Source: Verticiella sediminum (GTDB taxonomy: Bacteria > Pseudomonadota > Gammaproteobacteria > Burkholderiales > Burkholderiaceae_B). From it: a stretch of DNA of 64,000 nucleotides. A program made the position numbers and the translations under genes. Position 1 is the stretch's first letter. Every line of letters starts with the position of its first letter. Under the pieces are notes generated by a model. That model was not told the origin of the DNA. It worked only from the letters and a program-made list of their open reading frames with translations, and ran no database searches. This document shows, in pieces, positions 45,177 to 56,131 of this stretch. The DNA lies in the NCBI RefSeq assembly GCF_007558815.1, contig NZ_VLTJ01000016.1, forward strand, positions 27,404 to 91,403, given 5' to 3'.

Positions 45177-46835
45177 TCAAGCTGCGGCCCATGCCCCGCG
45201 CAGGCGATCGACCAGGCCCTGGACGTCCGCGGGCAGCGCGTCGCCGCGCCAGGCGACGTGCTGGTCCGGTCGCGAGATCAGCAGGCGGTGGCGGTAGACG
45301 GCTGCGCGCGGGTCCTGGCGGTCGGCGTCGAGCACCTGCAGCGGCATGCCGACGGCGCGTGCGGCCGCGAGCAGGGGCGCGAGATCGATGCCGCTGTCAA
45401 AGCGCAGCACGGTGTAGCCGGTCCCCATCGCATCGTATAGCGGGCGGCCGTCGGCGAGCACGAAGTAGGGCGTGCGGCATCCGGGCACGGTGGACGGCTC
45501 GAAGCTGCCCATCGTGTATGCCGGCGCCGCCTCGCCGTCGTACGCGATGAGCGCAGACTCGGCATAGAAGTAGCCGAAGTTCAGCCCGGCGCAGGCATAT
45601 TGCTGGACGTTGAGCGCATACGCGCGCGCGCCCAGCTCGGCGCGCGCGGCAGCGCCCGCCGCATCGTCGTCGTCGATATTGGGCGGTACGCTGCCGCGCT
45701 GCTGCGCCATGGCGTGCGCATGGTTCATGGCGAAGTGCGACACCTGTTCGGTGATGGGCAGCCGCTCGGCTTCGTAGCCGTCGAGCACGCCGGGGCCGCC
45801 CCAGCCCTGCAGGCGAGCGGCCAGCAGCCACCCCAGGTTCTCGGCGTCGGCGATGCCCGCGTTCATGCCATAGCCGGCATAGGGCACCCAGAGGTGGGCC
45901 GCATCCCCGCAGATGAACGCGCGCCGATCGCGCAGGTGCGTGGCGACCAGGCGCCGGCCGTACCAGTCCTCGTGGCTGATCGTCTCGTACGCGAACTCGG
46001 GCCCCACGCCGAGAATGGCGCGGATGCAGGCGTCGCGATCGACCGAGTCGAAGTCCGGCTCGTCGTCCCGCAGGTAATTGTGGATCAGCCAGCGCTCCTT
46101 CCCGTCGATGGCATACATGTTGCCGCAGCGCACCGGGTTCAGCGAGAAGGTGGCCCAGGCCGGCGCGTGGGCGAAGCGTTCGCGCAGCCCGGGCGCGCGA
46201 ATGTAGGTGGATTGCACCCGCTGCACGACCGCATCGCCCTGCAGGCGCGCGCCGATGGCGTGGCGCACGCCCGAGCGTGCGCCGTCGCAGCCGACCAGAT
46301 AGCGGCACGCCACTGTCAGCCGGGGCTCGCCGTCCAGGCCCTCGATGCTCGCCTCGACGCCGTTGGCGTCCTGGCGAAAGCCGGCAAGCCGGTGTTCGTT
46401 GAGAAGGGTGACGCCGGCGCACGCTTCGGCGGCCCGAAAGAGAATGGGCTCGAGGAAGATCTGGTTGATGCGATGCGGGGGTTCGGCGGTGGGCCAGTTG
46501 CCGTCGGGGCCCTCGGTGTCGGTGTAGCGCTCGCGCCGGCACGGGATATGGATGCGCGTGAGTTCCTTGCCGGTGGCGCTGACGCGATACGCGATGTCGT
46601 GAGGATAGTCCGGCGGCAACCCCGCCTGGCGCACGGCCGCGGCCACGCCGAGCCGACGGAAGATCTCCATCGACCGGGCCGACACGTGATTGCACTTGAC
46701 GCTGGGCGGTTCCAGCCGGGCGCGCGGTTCGACGACGAGCACCTTGACCCCGCGCGACGCGAGGGTCATGGCCAGGGTGAGGCCGACCGGGCCCGCACCC
46801 GCGACTAGGACCTCGGCCTCCAGATGTTGCTGCAT
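45177..46835 (-). CDS. FAD-dependent aromatic-type monooxygenase
   Basis: A 552-residue class A flavin monooxygenase. The FAD-binding GAGPVGLTLAM (residues 13-23), the DG motif CDGARSGVRHAIG near residue 200 and GDAAHLWVPYAGYGMN near residue 312 are intact. A thioredoxin-like C-terminal domain spans about 430-552. The architecture matches MhpA/PheA-type hydroxylases of phenolic acids, and the lack of a nearby ring-cleavage gene leaves the substrate open. It is 108 bp downstream of an ArsR gene on the same strand, with a long inverted repeat between them. Confidence 0.9.
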   Translation of the reverse strand: MQQHLEAEVLVAGAGPVGLTLAMTLASRGVKVLVVEPRARLEPPSVKCNHVSARSMEIFRRLGVAAAVRQAGLPPDYPHDIAYRVSATGKELTRIHIPCRRERYTDTEGPDGNWPTAEPPHRINQIFLEPILFRAAEACAGVTLLNEHRLAGFRQDANGVEASIEGLDGEPRLTVACRYLVGCDGARSGVRHAIGARLQGDAVVQRVQSTYIRAPGLRERFAHAPAWATFSLNPVRCGNMYAIDGKERWLIHNYLRDDEPDFDSVDRDACIRAILGVGPEFAYETISHEDWYGRRLVATHLRDRRAFICGDAAHLWVPYAGYGMNAGIADAENLGWLLAARLQGWGGPGVLDGYEAERLPITEQVSHFAMNHAHAMAQQRGSVPPNIDDDDAAGAAARAELGARAYALNVQQYACAGLNFGYFYAESALIAYDGEAAPAYTMGSFEPSTVPGCRTPYFVLADGRPLYDAMGTGYTVLRFDSGIDLAPLLAAARAVGMPLQVLDADRQDPRAAVYRHRLLISRPDQHVAWRGDALPADVQGLVDRLRGAWAAA

Positions 46836-46914
46836 GTTGTCTCCATGACGGATCTTGTCGGTGACCCGATTCCATCATGGCGCAGACTGCGGGAAAATCG
46901 AATTATCGGAATGC

Positions 46915-46937
46915 ATGCATCGCAATCGGCGATGCAT
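46915..46937. promoter_or_regulatory. 23-bp inverted repeat between ArsR and monooxygenase genes
   Basis: ATGCATCGC-AATCG-GCGATGCAT has 9-bp arms and sits six bases after the ArsR stop and about 80 bp upstream of the monooxygenase start on the minus strand. No T-run follows, so an operator is more likely than a terminator. Confidence 0.5.
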
Positions 46938-46943
46938 CGAATG

Positions 46944-47237
46944 TCAGCGCAAAGAACCCTGACAGCAATCGTCGACCAGGAACTCGATGAGCTTCTTCAA
47001 CACGGCGGTTTCTGCGCTGTAGATGACATAGCGGCCGTCCTGGCGCGAATGCACCATGCCTGCGTGGGTGAGTTCCTTCAGGTGGAACGACAGCGAAGGC
47101 GGAGGAATACCGGTAGCCTCGCTGATCTTGCCCGCGGCCATGCCGGCAGGGCCCGCCTGCATGAGCAGGCGAAAGATGGCGAGACGGGAATCCTGTGCGA
47201 GTGCCGCTAGTGTCGCGACGGCGTGAGAGGCTTCCAT
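46944..47237 (-). CDS. ArsR-family regulator
   Basis: A 97-residue winged-helix protein. The recognition region GIPPPSLSFHLKELTHAGMVHSR is at residues about 42-64. The C-terminus contains a CC pair (VDDCCQG), which might bind a metal or sense oxidants; the common CxC metal box in the recognition helix is absent. An AT-rich ATTTAAAT lies directly upstream of the start at 47237. It probably regulates the monooxygenase operon or the BisC-like gene, which lies downstream on the same strand side. Confidence 0.8.
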   Translation of the reverse strand: MEASHAVATLAALAQDSRLAIFRLLMQAGPAGMAAGKISEATGIPPPSLSFHLKELTHAGMVHSRQDGRYVIYSAETAVLKKLIEFLVDDCCQGSLR

Positions 47238-47356
47238 ATTTAAATAATAGTGAAATGGAGCGCGGGGCGTCAAACCGCCCCGCCTGCCGGCTCATGCCGT
47301 GTGCGGTGTCGTTCACATGCGCGGGGCCGCCGAACCCCTGCGGCGCGCGCTGCCGA

Positions 47357-49669
47357 TCAGCGTGATGTGTTGCGCGCCACGATGTCGGGCATGTCGAAGG
47401 CGGTGACGGGCGGGGCTTGCCCCGTCCAGCGTTCGACGTCGACCAGGCAGGTCTGCGCGATGCAGCCCTGGGACAGGCTGGACGCGCCCCGGTCCAGCGT
47501 CAGCGCGTTCGGGTTGCCGTGCTTTTCCAGGCCGTCGGGCCCCGGGTCGTACCAGGCGCCGGTGGAGAGCTTGACCACGCCGCGCGCGATGCGCTCGCTG
47601 AGCACGGCGGCGGCCAGGGTGCTGCCGCGCGCATTGTGCACGCGGACCAGGTCGTGCTCGCCGATGCCGCGCGCGGCGGCGTCGGCCGGGTGCATCAGGA
47701 TCGGCTCGCGTCCGTGGATGCGGTTCTCCCGGCTCAGGCGGGCGTGGTCGTATTGGCTGTGCAGCTTGGTGTGCGGCTGGTCCGACAGCATGTGCAGCGG
47801 ATAGCGCTCGGCCTTGGCCGAGCCCAGCCACTCCTCGGGGGCGAGCCAGACGGGATGGCCGGGGCAGTCCGCGTAGCCGAAGCCGGCCACCCGCTCGCTG
47901 TGGATCTCGATGCGGCCCGACGGGGTGCGCAGGGGATGGGCGGCGGGGTCCCGGCGAAAGTCCTCGAGCATGACGACAGGGCGGGCGCGTTCGCCGATGT
48001 CGAAGATGCCGGCGGCGAAGAAGCTGTCGAACTCGGGCAGCTCGACGCCGACGCGAGCCGCGCGCGGCCGGCAGTCGTCGTACAGATGGCGCAGCCAGTC
48101 GCGCACGCTGCGCCCCTCGGTGAAGGCGGCGCCGGCGCCCAGCCGCTCGGCCAGGCCGGTGAAGATCGCATAGTCGTCGCGCGCCTCGGCATGGGGCGGC
48201 TGCACCGGATGCATGGCGATCATGTAGCGCTCGCGCGTCGCGAAGCCGATGTCCTCGCGCTCCAGCGTGGTGGTGGCCGGGAAGACGATGTCCGCCATGC
48301 GTGCGGTAGGCGTCCAGAAGGGCTCGTTGACGATCACGTGAGGCACGCGCCGCCAGGCCGCCGCCAGCCGCTGCAGATCCTGGTGGTGGTGGAACGGGTT
48401 GCCGCCGGCCCAGTAGATGAGCTCGATCGCCGGGTAACGGTGGGTCGAGCCGTTGTACGTGAAGGCGCCGCCCGGGTTCTCCAGCATGTCGGCCAGGCGC
48501 GCCACCGGGATGAAGGCGCGCACGGCATTCTGCCCCTGCGGCAGCGTCGGCCCCGAGAACCGCGGGTGGTCCATGCCCATCAGGTTGCTCGCGCCGTAGC
48601 CGACGCCGAAGCCGCCGCCCGGCAGGCCGATCTGGCCGAGCATGGCGGCGAGCGTGACCAGCATCCAGAACGGTTGCTCGCCATGGTCCGAACGCTGCAG
48701 CGACCACGAGATGTTGAGCATGGTGCGGGCGGCGGCGGCATCGCGCGCGAGCTGGCGGATGGTCGCCGCAGGCACGCCGCAGATGCCGGCGGCCCAGTCG
48801 GCATGCTTGGGCTGGCCGTCGTCCGCGCCGAGCAGGTAGCGCTCGAAGTGCGCGTAGCCCGCGCAATAGCGTTCGAGGAAGCTGCGATCGTGCAGGTTCT
48901 CGGTCGCCAGCGTGTGCGCCATGCCGAGCATCAGCGCGGTGTCCGTGTTCGGGCGCACGGGCAGCCAGGTGAACTCGCGCCCGGTGTCCAGGTCGGAGGC
49001 GACCGGGCTGATGTTCACGAAGCGCGTGCCCGCTTCGGCCATGGCGGCCAGCCCTGCGCGCACGCGATGTTCGGCCGCGCCGCCCGGGTTGACCTGGGCG
49101 TTCTTGCGCGGCACGCCGCCGAAGGTGATGAACAGCCGCGTGTGCGCGCGCAGGACGTCCCAGCTCGTGTGCTGGGCCATGAGCTCGTCCATGCCGGCGA
49201 CGATGTGCGGCATGACGACGCGGGCCGCGCCCAGGCTGTAGGAATCGACGTGGCGCACGTAGCCGCCGATGCTGTTCAGAAAGCGGTGGACCTGGCTCTG
49301 CGCATGATGAAAGCGCCCGGCGCTGGACCAGCCATACGAACCGCCGAAGACGGCCTCGTTGCCGCCGCGCCGGATGACCTCGCGCAGGGCGCTCGCCGCC
49401 AGGTCCAGGCCGGTGTCCCAGTCCACCTCGACGAAGGGTTCGTTGCCGCGGCGCTCGGGATGCGCCCCGAGCCCGGCCTCGAGCACGCTGCGCCGCACGC
49501 TCGGCCGCGCGACGCGCAGTTCGTGGCTCGCCTCGAGCATGCCCAGGCCGATCGGCGAAGGGTCGGGGTCGGCGAAGAAGGGCGCCAGGCGGGGCCCCTC
49601 GGACGCCTGCAGAACTTCGTAGATGCCCCAGTGCGTGGACGTATAGCGCTTCGTCATTGCGTTTGCCAT
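47357..49669 (-). CDS. BisC/TorA-type molybdoenzyme (DMSO reductase family)
   Basis: A 770-residue enzyme of the Mo-bis-MGD family. SYGWSSAGRFHHAQSQ (111-126) provides the Mo-ligand serine (Ser116) found in DMSO, TMAO and biotin sulfoxide reductases. There is no N-terminal cysteine motif for an Fe-S cluster. No twin-arginine signal is visible, so the enzyme is cytoplasmic like BisC, which reduces biotin or methionine sulfoxides. Both MANAM and a second MTKRY start are possible. It is downstream of the IclR gene on the same strand. Confidence 0.9.
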   Translation of the reverse strand: MANAMTKRYTSTHWGIYEVLQASEGPRLAPFFADPDPSPIGLGMLEASHELRVARPSVRRSVLEAGLGAHPERRGNEPFVEVDWDTGLDLAASALREVIRRGGNEAVFGGSYGWSSAGRFHHAQSQVHRFLNSIGGYVRHVDSYSLGAARVVMPHIVAGMDELMAQHTSWDVLRAHTRLFITFGGVPRKNAQVNPGGAAEHRVRAGLAAMAEAGTRFVNISPVASDLDTGREFTWLPVRPNTDTALMLGMAHTLATENLHDRSFLERYCAGYAHFERYLLGADDGQPKHADWAAGICGVPAATIRQLARDAAAARTMLNISWSLQRSDHGEQPFWMLVTLAAMLGQIGLPGGGFGVGYGASNLMGMDHPRFSGPTLPQGQNAVRAFIPVARLADMLENPGGAFTYNGSTHRYPAIELIYWAGGNPFHHHQDLQRLAAAWRRVPHVIVNEPFWTPTARMADIVFPATTTLEREDIGFATRERYMIAMHPVQPPHAEARDDYAIFTGLAERLGAGAAFTEGRSVRDWLRHLYDDCRPRAARVGVELPEFDSFFAAGIFDIGERARPVVMLEDFRRDPAAHPLRTPSGRIEIHSERVAGFGYADCPGHPVWLAPEEWLGSAKAERYPLHMLSDQPHTKLHSQYDHARLSRENRIHGREPILMHPADAAARGIGEHDLVRVHNARGSTLAAAVLSERIARGVVKLSTGAWYDPGPDGLEKHGNPNALTLDRGASSLSQGCIAQTCLVDVERWTGQAPPVTAFDMPDIVARNTSR

Positions 49670-49849
49670 GTTTGAACAACGTTCTTTTAATGGGAACAGC
49701 GGTTGAAGCCTGCGCCATCATAGGTCCGGCTTGCCGGCAACGCAAACGCCGCCTTACGCTGGCGTGGCCGGCATGGCGAGGGGAGATCGTCCGACAGAGT
49801 ATGCCGCGGGTTGCGCGCCCGCCCCGCGTCGTCGCGCGGGGGCGAAGGG

Positions 49850-50668
49850 TCAGGGCATGCGCATCGCACTCGCCTGGATGCTGCGCGCGACCTCGATGAG
49901 GCGGGGGCGCACGGTATCGACGAGAAAGGCCGGGGTGAGCATGAAGGCCGGCCCGCCGCAGTTGATGACCATGGGCTGGCGTTCCGGCCCGCGGCTGATC
50001 GTGGTGGCGATGGAATTCACTTCGGATTGCCATTCGCCGAAGGAGGTGCAGCAGCCGATTTCACGGAACTGCTGGATCGCGGCCTCGATGCCGGCGCGCC
50101 GCTGCGGCCAGGCGGCGGGGTCGTCCTCGCGCAGCGCGTCGAGCAGGTAGGCGCGTTCGGCTTCGCCGCAACTGGCGATGTAGGCGCGCCCGATGGCCGT
50201 GGTGGCGATGGGCACGCGCCAGCCGGCGTCCACGTTGAGCGAGAACGTGGCGGCGCCGCGCTGCGTGTCGATGTACACGACGGCCAGCCGCTCGCGCACG
50301 CCGAGCGACACCGAGGCGCGCGCGAAGTCGGCCAGTTCCTGCATCAGCGGCACCGCCACCCGGCGGATGTCGAAGTTGGTGAGCGCCGAGGCGCCCAGCA
50401 CGACGGCCGCCGTGCCGAGCCGGTACTTGGCCATGCCTTCGACCGGATCGAGATAGCCGAGCTTGGTCAGGGTGTAGGTCAGGCGCGACACCGTGGACTT
50501 GGGCAGCCGGCTGCGTTCGGCGATCTCCTGGTTGCCGAGCAGCATGCCGGCATCGCGAAAGCAGGTGAGCACTTCCAGCCCGCGCGCCAGCGCCGAGACG
50601 AAGTGCCGGTCTTCCTTGATGCGGCTCTTGTCGTCGTGCTCGTCGGGGGTGGGGCTGGGATCGGTCAT
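49850..50668 (-). CDS. IclR-family regulator of the acyl-CoA dehydrogenase operon
   Basis: A 272-residue regulator with the HTH GNQEIAERSRLPKSTVSRLTYTLTKLGYL (about 45-73) and a GAF-like effector domain. A gap of 38 bp separates it from the CoA ligase gene, so it may be the third gene of the ACAD-ligase operon. The operon's upstream repeat, ATTCTGCAATGCAGAAT, is a good candidate binding site. Confidence 0.88.
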   Translation of the reverse strand: MTDPSPTPDEHDDKSRIKEDRHFVSALARGLEVLTCFRDAGMLLGNQEIAERSRLPKSTVSRLTYTLTKLGYLDPVEGMAKYRLGTAAVVLGASALTNFDIRRVAVPLMQELADFARASVSLGVRERLAVVYIDTQRGAATFSLNVDAGWRVPIATTAIGRAYIASCGEAERAYLLDALREDDPAAWPQRRAGIEAAIQQFREIGCCTSFGEWQSEVNSIATTISRGPERQPMVINCGGPAFMLTPAFLVDTVRPRLIEVARSIQASAMRMP

Positions 50669-50706
50669 GGCGAGAAACGAACGCCCCGGCGAGCGGGGCG
50701 CGAAGG

Positions 50707-52287
50707 TCAGGGGTGCGTGCCGTCGAGCAGGCGCTGCTTGAGATCCTTCTTGAGCACCTTGCCGGTCGAGGCGGCCGGCAACTGCTCCAGGTAGATCACG
50801 TGCGTGGGGATTTTATACGGCGACAGACGGCCGCGTAGCCAGACCAGCAGGCGCTGGGCGTCGCGCGGCGCGCCGGCGATGGGCTCGATGAAGGCGACGA
50901 TGTCCTCGTTGTCGCCGGCCGGGCGGCCGAGCACCGCCGACTGCAGCACGTCGGGATGCGCGTTCAACGCCGACTCCACCTCGGTGGGGTAGACGTTGAA
51001 GCCCGAGCGGATGATCATGTCCTTGGCGCGGCCGACGATGTTGATGTTGCCCGCGTCGTCCTGCACGCCGAGATCGCCGGTGCGCAGCCAGCCATCGGGC
51101 GTGAGCGCGGCCGCGGTCTGTTCCGGATCGCGGTAATAGCCCTTCATCACGTTGGGGCCGCGCACCCAGATCTCGCCGACCTCGCCGGGGTCGGCGTCGC
51201 TGCCGTCCTCGGCCACGCGCCGCACGGCCACGCCGGCGATCGGCGGGCCGGACGAGACGTCGGGGCGGGGCGCGTCCAGCCGGGTCTGCGCGATGGTGGG
51301 CGCGGCTTCCGTCATGCCGTAGCCCAGGTGCAGCGTGACGCCGGTGCTGGTTTCGAAGTCGTCCTTGAGCGCCTGCGACAGCGGGCCGCCGCCGCCCTGG
51401 GCCACGCGCAGGCCCAGCCCGCGCAACGAGGTGCCCGTCTCGCGCGACCAGGCGAGCAGCCTGGCATACATCGCCGCCACGCCGTGCATGATGGTGATGC
51501 CGTCGTCGCGCCAGGCGCGCACCACCTCGGCCGGATCGAAGCGCGATTCGATGCGCAGGGCGCCGCCGCTGTAGAGCATGCCGATGAGCACGGAAGCCAG
51601 GCCGTAGACGTGCGACATCGGCAGAATGCCGTAGGCCGTGTCCGCGGGCGTGATGGCGCGATTGCGCCGCGCCGCGTCGCCGATGAAGACCAGGTTGCGG
51701 TGGGTCAGCATGACGCCCTTGGGCAGGCCCGTGGTGCCGGAGGTGTAGATGAGGGCCGCCACCTGCGCTTCGGGGGCGGCCGCCACGGCCTCGGCCACGG
51801 CCTGCGGGTCGGCCGGGGTGACGCTGAACGGGCCGATGCAGGCCCAGTCCGCGCGCCGGGCATGGACACGTTCGGCATGGCTGCGCGCCGCGGGCGAATC
51901 GGCATCGAGGAACACGGCCAGGCGTGCCCCGCTGTGCGCGTGGATGGCGTCGAGTTCCGCCGGCGCGAGCCGGGCATTGACCACGCAGGCCCAGGCGTCG
52001 AGCCGGCTCGCGGCAAAGAACAGCACAGCGAGGGCCGCGCAGTTCTCGGCGGCGATCAGCAGGCGGTCGCCGCCGCGCAGGCCCAGCCCGGCCAGGCGGT
52101 CGGCGGCGTCGCGCACGGCGGCGTCGAACTGCGCATAGGTGTAGCGCCGCTGCGGATCTTCGATGGCGAGGGCGTCGGGCTGGCTGCGCACCCACGGGTC
52201 GATAACCGCGTGCAGGCGGGCGGGCAGGGCGCCCAGGCGCTCGGCGAGCGAGGGCCCGGCGTCCAGGGAAGCGGGCAGGGTGTGCAT
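50707..52287 (-). CDS. AMP-dependent acyl-CoA ligase
   Basis: A 526-residue ANL-superfamily ligase with YTSGTTGLPKG, YGMTEAAP, TGDLG and the C-terminal ASTGKVLKKDLK motif with the catalytic lysine. It activates a fatty, aromatic or branched acid. ATG 52287 is 13 bp after the dehydrogenase stop, so the two are one operon. The pair fits beta-oxidation-like degradation: CoA activation, then desaturation. Confidence 0.9.
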   Translation of the reverse strand: MHTLPASLDAGPSLAERLGALPARLHAVIDPWVRSQPDALAIEDPQRRYTYAQFDAAVRDAADRLAGLGLRGGDRLLIAAENCAALAVLFFAASRLDAWACVVNARLAPAELDAIHAHSGARLAVFLDADSPAARSHAERVHARRADWACIGPFSVTPADPQAVAEAVAAAPEAQVAALIYTSGTTGLPKGVMLTHRNLVFIGDAARRNRAITPADTAYGILPMSHVYGLASVLIGMLYSGGALRIESRFDPAEVVRAWRDDGITIMHGVAAMYARLLAWSRETGTSLRGLGLRVAQGGGGPLSQALKDDFETSTGVTLHLGYGMTEAAPTIAQTRLDAPRPDVSSGPPIAGVAVRRVAEDGSDADPGEVGEIWVRGPNVMKGYYRDPEQTAAALTPDGWLRTGDLGVQDDAGNINIVGRAKDMIIRSGFNVYPTEVESALNAHPDVLQSAVLGRPAGDNEDIVAFIEPIAGAPRDAQRLLVWLRGRLSPYKIPTHVIYLEQLPAASTGKVLKKDLKQRLLDGTHP

Positions 52288-52300
52288 GCGGGCTCCCGGC

Positions 52301-54106
<1,806 letters not shown>

Positions 54107-54119
54107 GTCTCCTCAGGAT

Positions 54120-54136
54120 ATTCTGCAATGCAGAAT
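54120..54136. promoter_or_regulatory. candidate operator for the second IclR protein
   Basis: ATTCTGCA-A-TGCAGAAT is a perfect 17-bp inverted repeat 14 bp upstream of the dehydrogenase start. It shares TGCAATGCA with the operators at 27956 and 33826. Confidence 0.65.
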
Positions 54137-54154
54137 AGTGGCTTGCATGGCAGT

Positions 54155-54160
54155 ATTATA
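54155..54160 (-). promoter_or_regulatory. -10 element of the acyl-CoA dehydrogenase promoter
   Basis: The minus strand reads TATAAT; the repeat at 54120-54136 lies 19-35 bp downstream. No convincing -35 was found. Confidence 0.5.
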
Positions 54161-54420
54161 AAACTGCGTGCAATGAGAGCTATGGATTTGGCTTCGCCAG
54201 TCGATTTTGAAATTCGACCTGCAATTTTTTAAATGCCACGGAAGCGTTCGCCCAGAAGAAGGGTGATTCTGGAGACGGCGGGCGTACCGTCGGAGCGCTG
54301 AGCCGGCGGGCTGGGTGCCGGCCGGCGCGGGCCCTGCACTCGCGTATGAGACAAGTGCATGAGGCGAGCGCGGTGGGCAGGCGCAGCAGCCGGCCCAGGC
54401 CGGTCCCCGCCTTGCGGTAT

Positions 54421-55377
54421 TCAGCCCAGCAGGGCGGCGTAGCGCGCGAGATCGACGTTGCCGCCGCTGATCACCACGCCGACGCGCGCGCCGCGCACGT
54501 CGAGCTGACCGTTGAGCAGCGCGGCAAGCGAGAGCGCGCCGGTGGGCTCGACCACCAGCTTCATGCGTTCGGCGTAGAAGCGCATGGCCTGGACCAGGTC
54601 GTCGTCCGAGGCGGTGAGCACGCCTGCGACGTGCTCACGGATGATGGCGAAGGTGAGGTCGCCCACGCGCGTGGTGAGCGCGCCGTCCGCCAGCGCGGTG
54701 GGCGGCTCGATGGCGACGATGTGGCCGGCCTCCAGCGAGCGCCGCACGTCGTCGCCGGCCGTGGGTTCCACGCCGTACAGCCGGCAGTCGGGCGCCAGCC
54801 CCTGCGCGGCCAATGCGCAGCCCGAGAGCAGGCCGCCGCCGCCCAGCGGCGCGACGAGGATGTCCAGGCCGGGGCAGTCCTGCAGCAGCTCGAGCGCGGC
54901 CGTGCCCTGGCCCGCGATCACGCCGGCGTCGTCGAAGGGCGGCACCAGGCTCAGGCCGCGTGTTTCGGCAAGCGCGGTGGCGATCGCCTGGCGGTCTTCG
55001 GTCAGGCGGTTGTAGACGACGACTTCGGCGCCGTAGCCGCGGGTGGCGGCCACCTTGGCGGCCGGCGCGTCGTGCGGCATGACGATGGTGGCGCGGGTGC
55101 CGAGCAGGCGCGCGGACAGCGCCACCGCCTGGGCATGGTTGCCCGACGAGAAAGCGACCACGCCGCGCCGGCGCTCGGCCTCGGGCAGGCGCATGATCGC
55201 GTTGTAGGCGCCGCGGAACTTGAAGGCGCCCATGCGCTGCAGGTTCTCGCACTTGAAGAACACGTCGGCACCCAGGCGCTCGTTCAGGGTGCGCGCCTGC
55301 AGGACAGGGGTGCGGTGGGCCACGCCGTCGAGCCGGCCGGCGGCAGCGCGAACGTCGTCATGAGTGGGCAGGTGCAC
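54421..55377 (-). CDS. PLP-dependent threonine dehydratase-like enzyme
   Basis: A 318-residue fold-type II PLP enzyme. The Schiff-base lysine is Lys53 in GAFKFRGA, and the glycine-rich phosphate loop is GGGGLLSG near residue 184. Length matches the catabolic TdcB/serine racemase type, without the C-terminal ACT domain of biosynthetic IlvA. I used GTG 55377, which has GGAG eight bases upstream; the reading from 55443 adds a basic tail with no site. Substrate may be threonine, serine or a beta-hydroxy amino acid. Confidence 0.85.
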   Translation of the reverse strand: MHLPTHDDVRAAAGRLDGVAHRTPVLQARTLNERLGADVFFKCENLQRMGAFKFRGAYNAIMRLPEAERRRGVVAFSSGNHAQAVALSARLLGTRATIVMPHDAPAAKVAATRGYGAEVVVYNRLTEDRQAIATALAETRGLSLVPPFDDAGVIAGQGTAALELLQDCPGLDILVAPLGGGGLLSGCALAAQGLAPDCRLYGVEPTAGDDVRRSLEAGHIVAIEPPTALADGALTTRVGDLTFAIIREHVAGVLTASDDDLVQAMRFYAERMKLVVEPTGALSLAALLNGQLDVRGARVGVVISGGNVDLARYAALLG

Positions 55378-55449
55378 GTCGGGTGCTCCATGATGAAACG
55401 TCCGATCATACTTTTTGCGCCGTGATCGTGGGGGTCGTTTCACCTCGGT

Positions 55450-55512
55450 CTCCGCCCGGCCGCCCGGAGGCGGCCGAAGCCACCGCGGGTAGCGAACGGG
55501 GTGAGCGCGGGG
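55450..55512. repeat. dispersed intergenic repeat, copy B
   Basis: Shares ordered blocks with 6796-6862 (GGCCGCCCGG, GAAGC, AGCGAACG, GTGAGCGCGGGG). The middle differs. It lies just after the PadR stop. Confidence 0.6.
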
Positions 55513-55518
55513 GCTGTT

Positions 55519-56076
55519 TCAGCGAGGCGCGGTATCGACGCGCTCGTCATCCTCGGCCAGCACGGCGAGGGCATCCCGGCAGAACTTCACCGCCTGCGTC
55601 TCGCTCTCGATGCCGGAGCGCAGCACCAGCGCCTGCAGGCGTTGGCCCCGCGTGAGTTCGCGATTGGCGAAGTCGCGCTGCTGGATCTGCTCGTAGAGCG
55701 CGAGCTTGGCCTCGTGCAGGCGCAGGTGGCGTTCGAGTTCTTCGTGCAACCCGGTGGGGCCGACAATCGCCTCGGCGCGGATGCGCACCATGAGTTCGTT
55801 GCGCGAGGGGGCCAGGTCGACCGCGCTGGCGGTCCAGCGCGCCAGCTCGGCGCGCCCGGCCGGCAGCACCCGATACGCCCGCTTGCGTCCGCGTCCGCTT
55901 TCGGGCGGCAGGGACTCGAGCAGGCCGGCTTTTTCCAGGCGCGCCAGTTCGCGGTAGATCTGCTGGTGCGTGGCGTGCCAGAAGTAGCCGATCGAACGGT
56001 CGAAACGGCTGGCGAGCTCCGAACCGGAGCCGGGACGCTCCAGCAACGCGGCGAGCAGGGCATGGGGCAGGGACAT
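55519..56076 (-). CDS. PadR-family regulator
   Basis: A 185-residue protein: an N-terminal winged HTH of PadR type (HALLAALLERPGSGSELASRF, then YRELARLEKAGLLES) and a C-terminal helical dimerisation arm. ATG 56076 starts the usual MSLPHALLA. It may sense a phenolic acid, but its target is not evident; a nitronate-monooxygenase-like gene lies 55 bp upstream. Confidence 0.82.
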   Translation of the reverse strand: MSLPHALLAALLERPGSGSELASRFDRSIGYFWHATHQQIYRELARLEKAGLLESLPPESGRGRKRAYRVLPAGRAELARWTASAVDLAPSRNELMVRIRAEAIVGPTGLHEELERHLRLHEAKLALYEQIQQRDFANRELTRGQRLQALVLRSGIESETQAVKFCRDALAVLAEDDERVDTAPR

Positions 56077-56131
56077 GGCGGTGGCAGGGCCGTCGCGCGC
56101 CGCCATGGGCGACGGCGCGCGCAGCGATGCA

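Larger units (their letters stand above)
54107..54420. other. 314-bp regulatory gap upstream of the acyl-CoA dehydrogenase
   Basis: AT-rich DNA between the dehydrogenase start and the threonine-dehydratase-like stop. It contains the ATTCTGCAATGCAGAAT repeat and a minus-strand -10 element. The remaining part, 54200-54420, has no gene. Confidence 0.6.
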
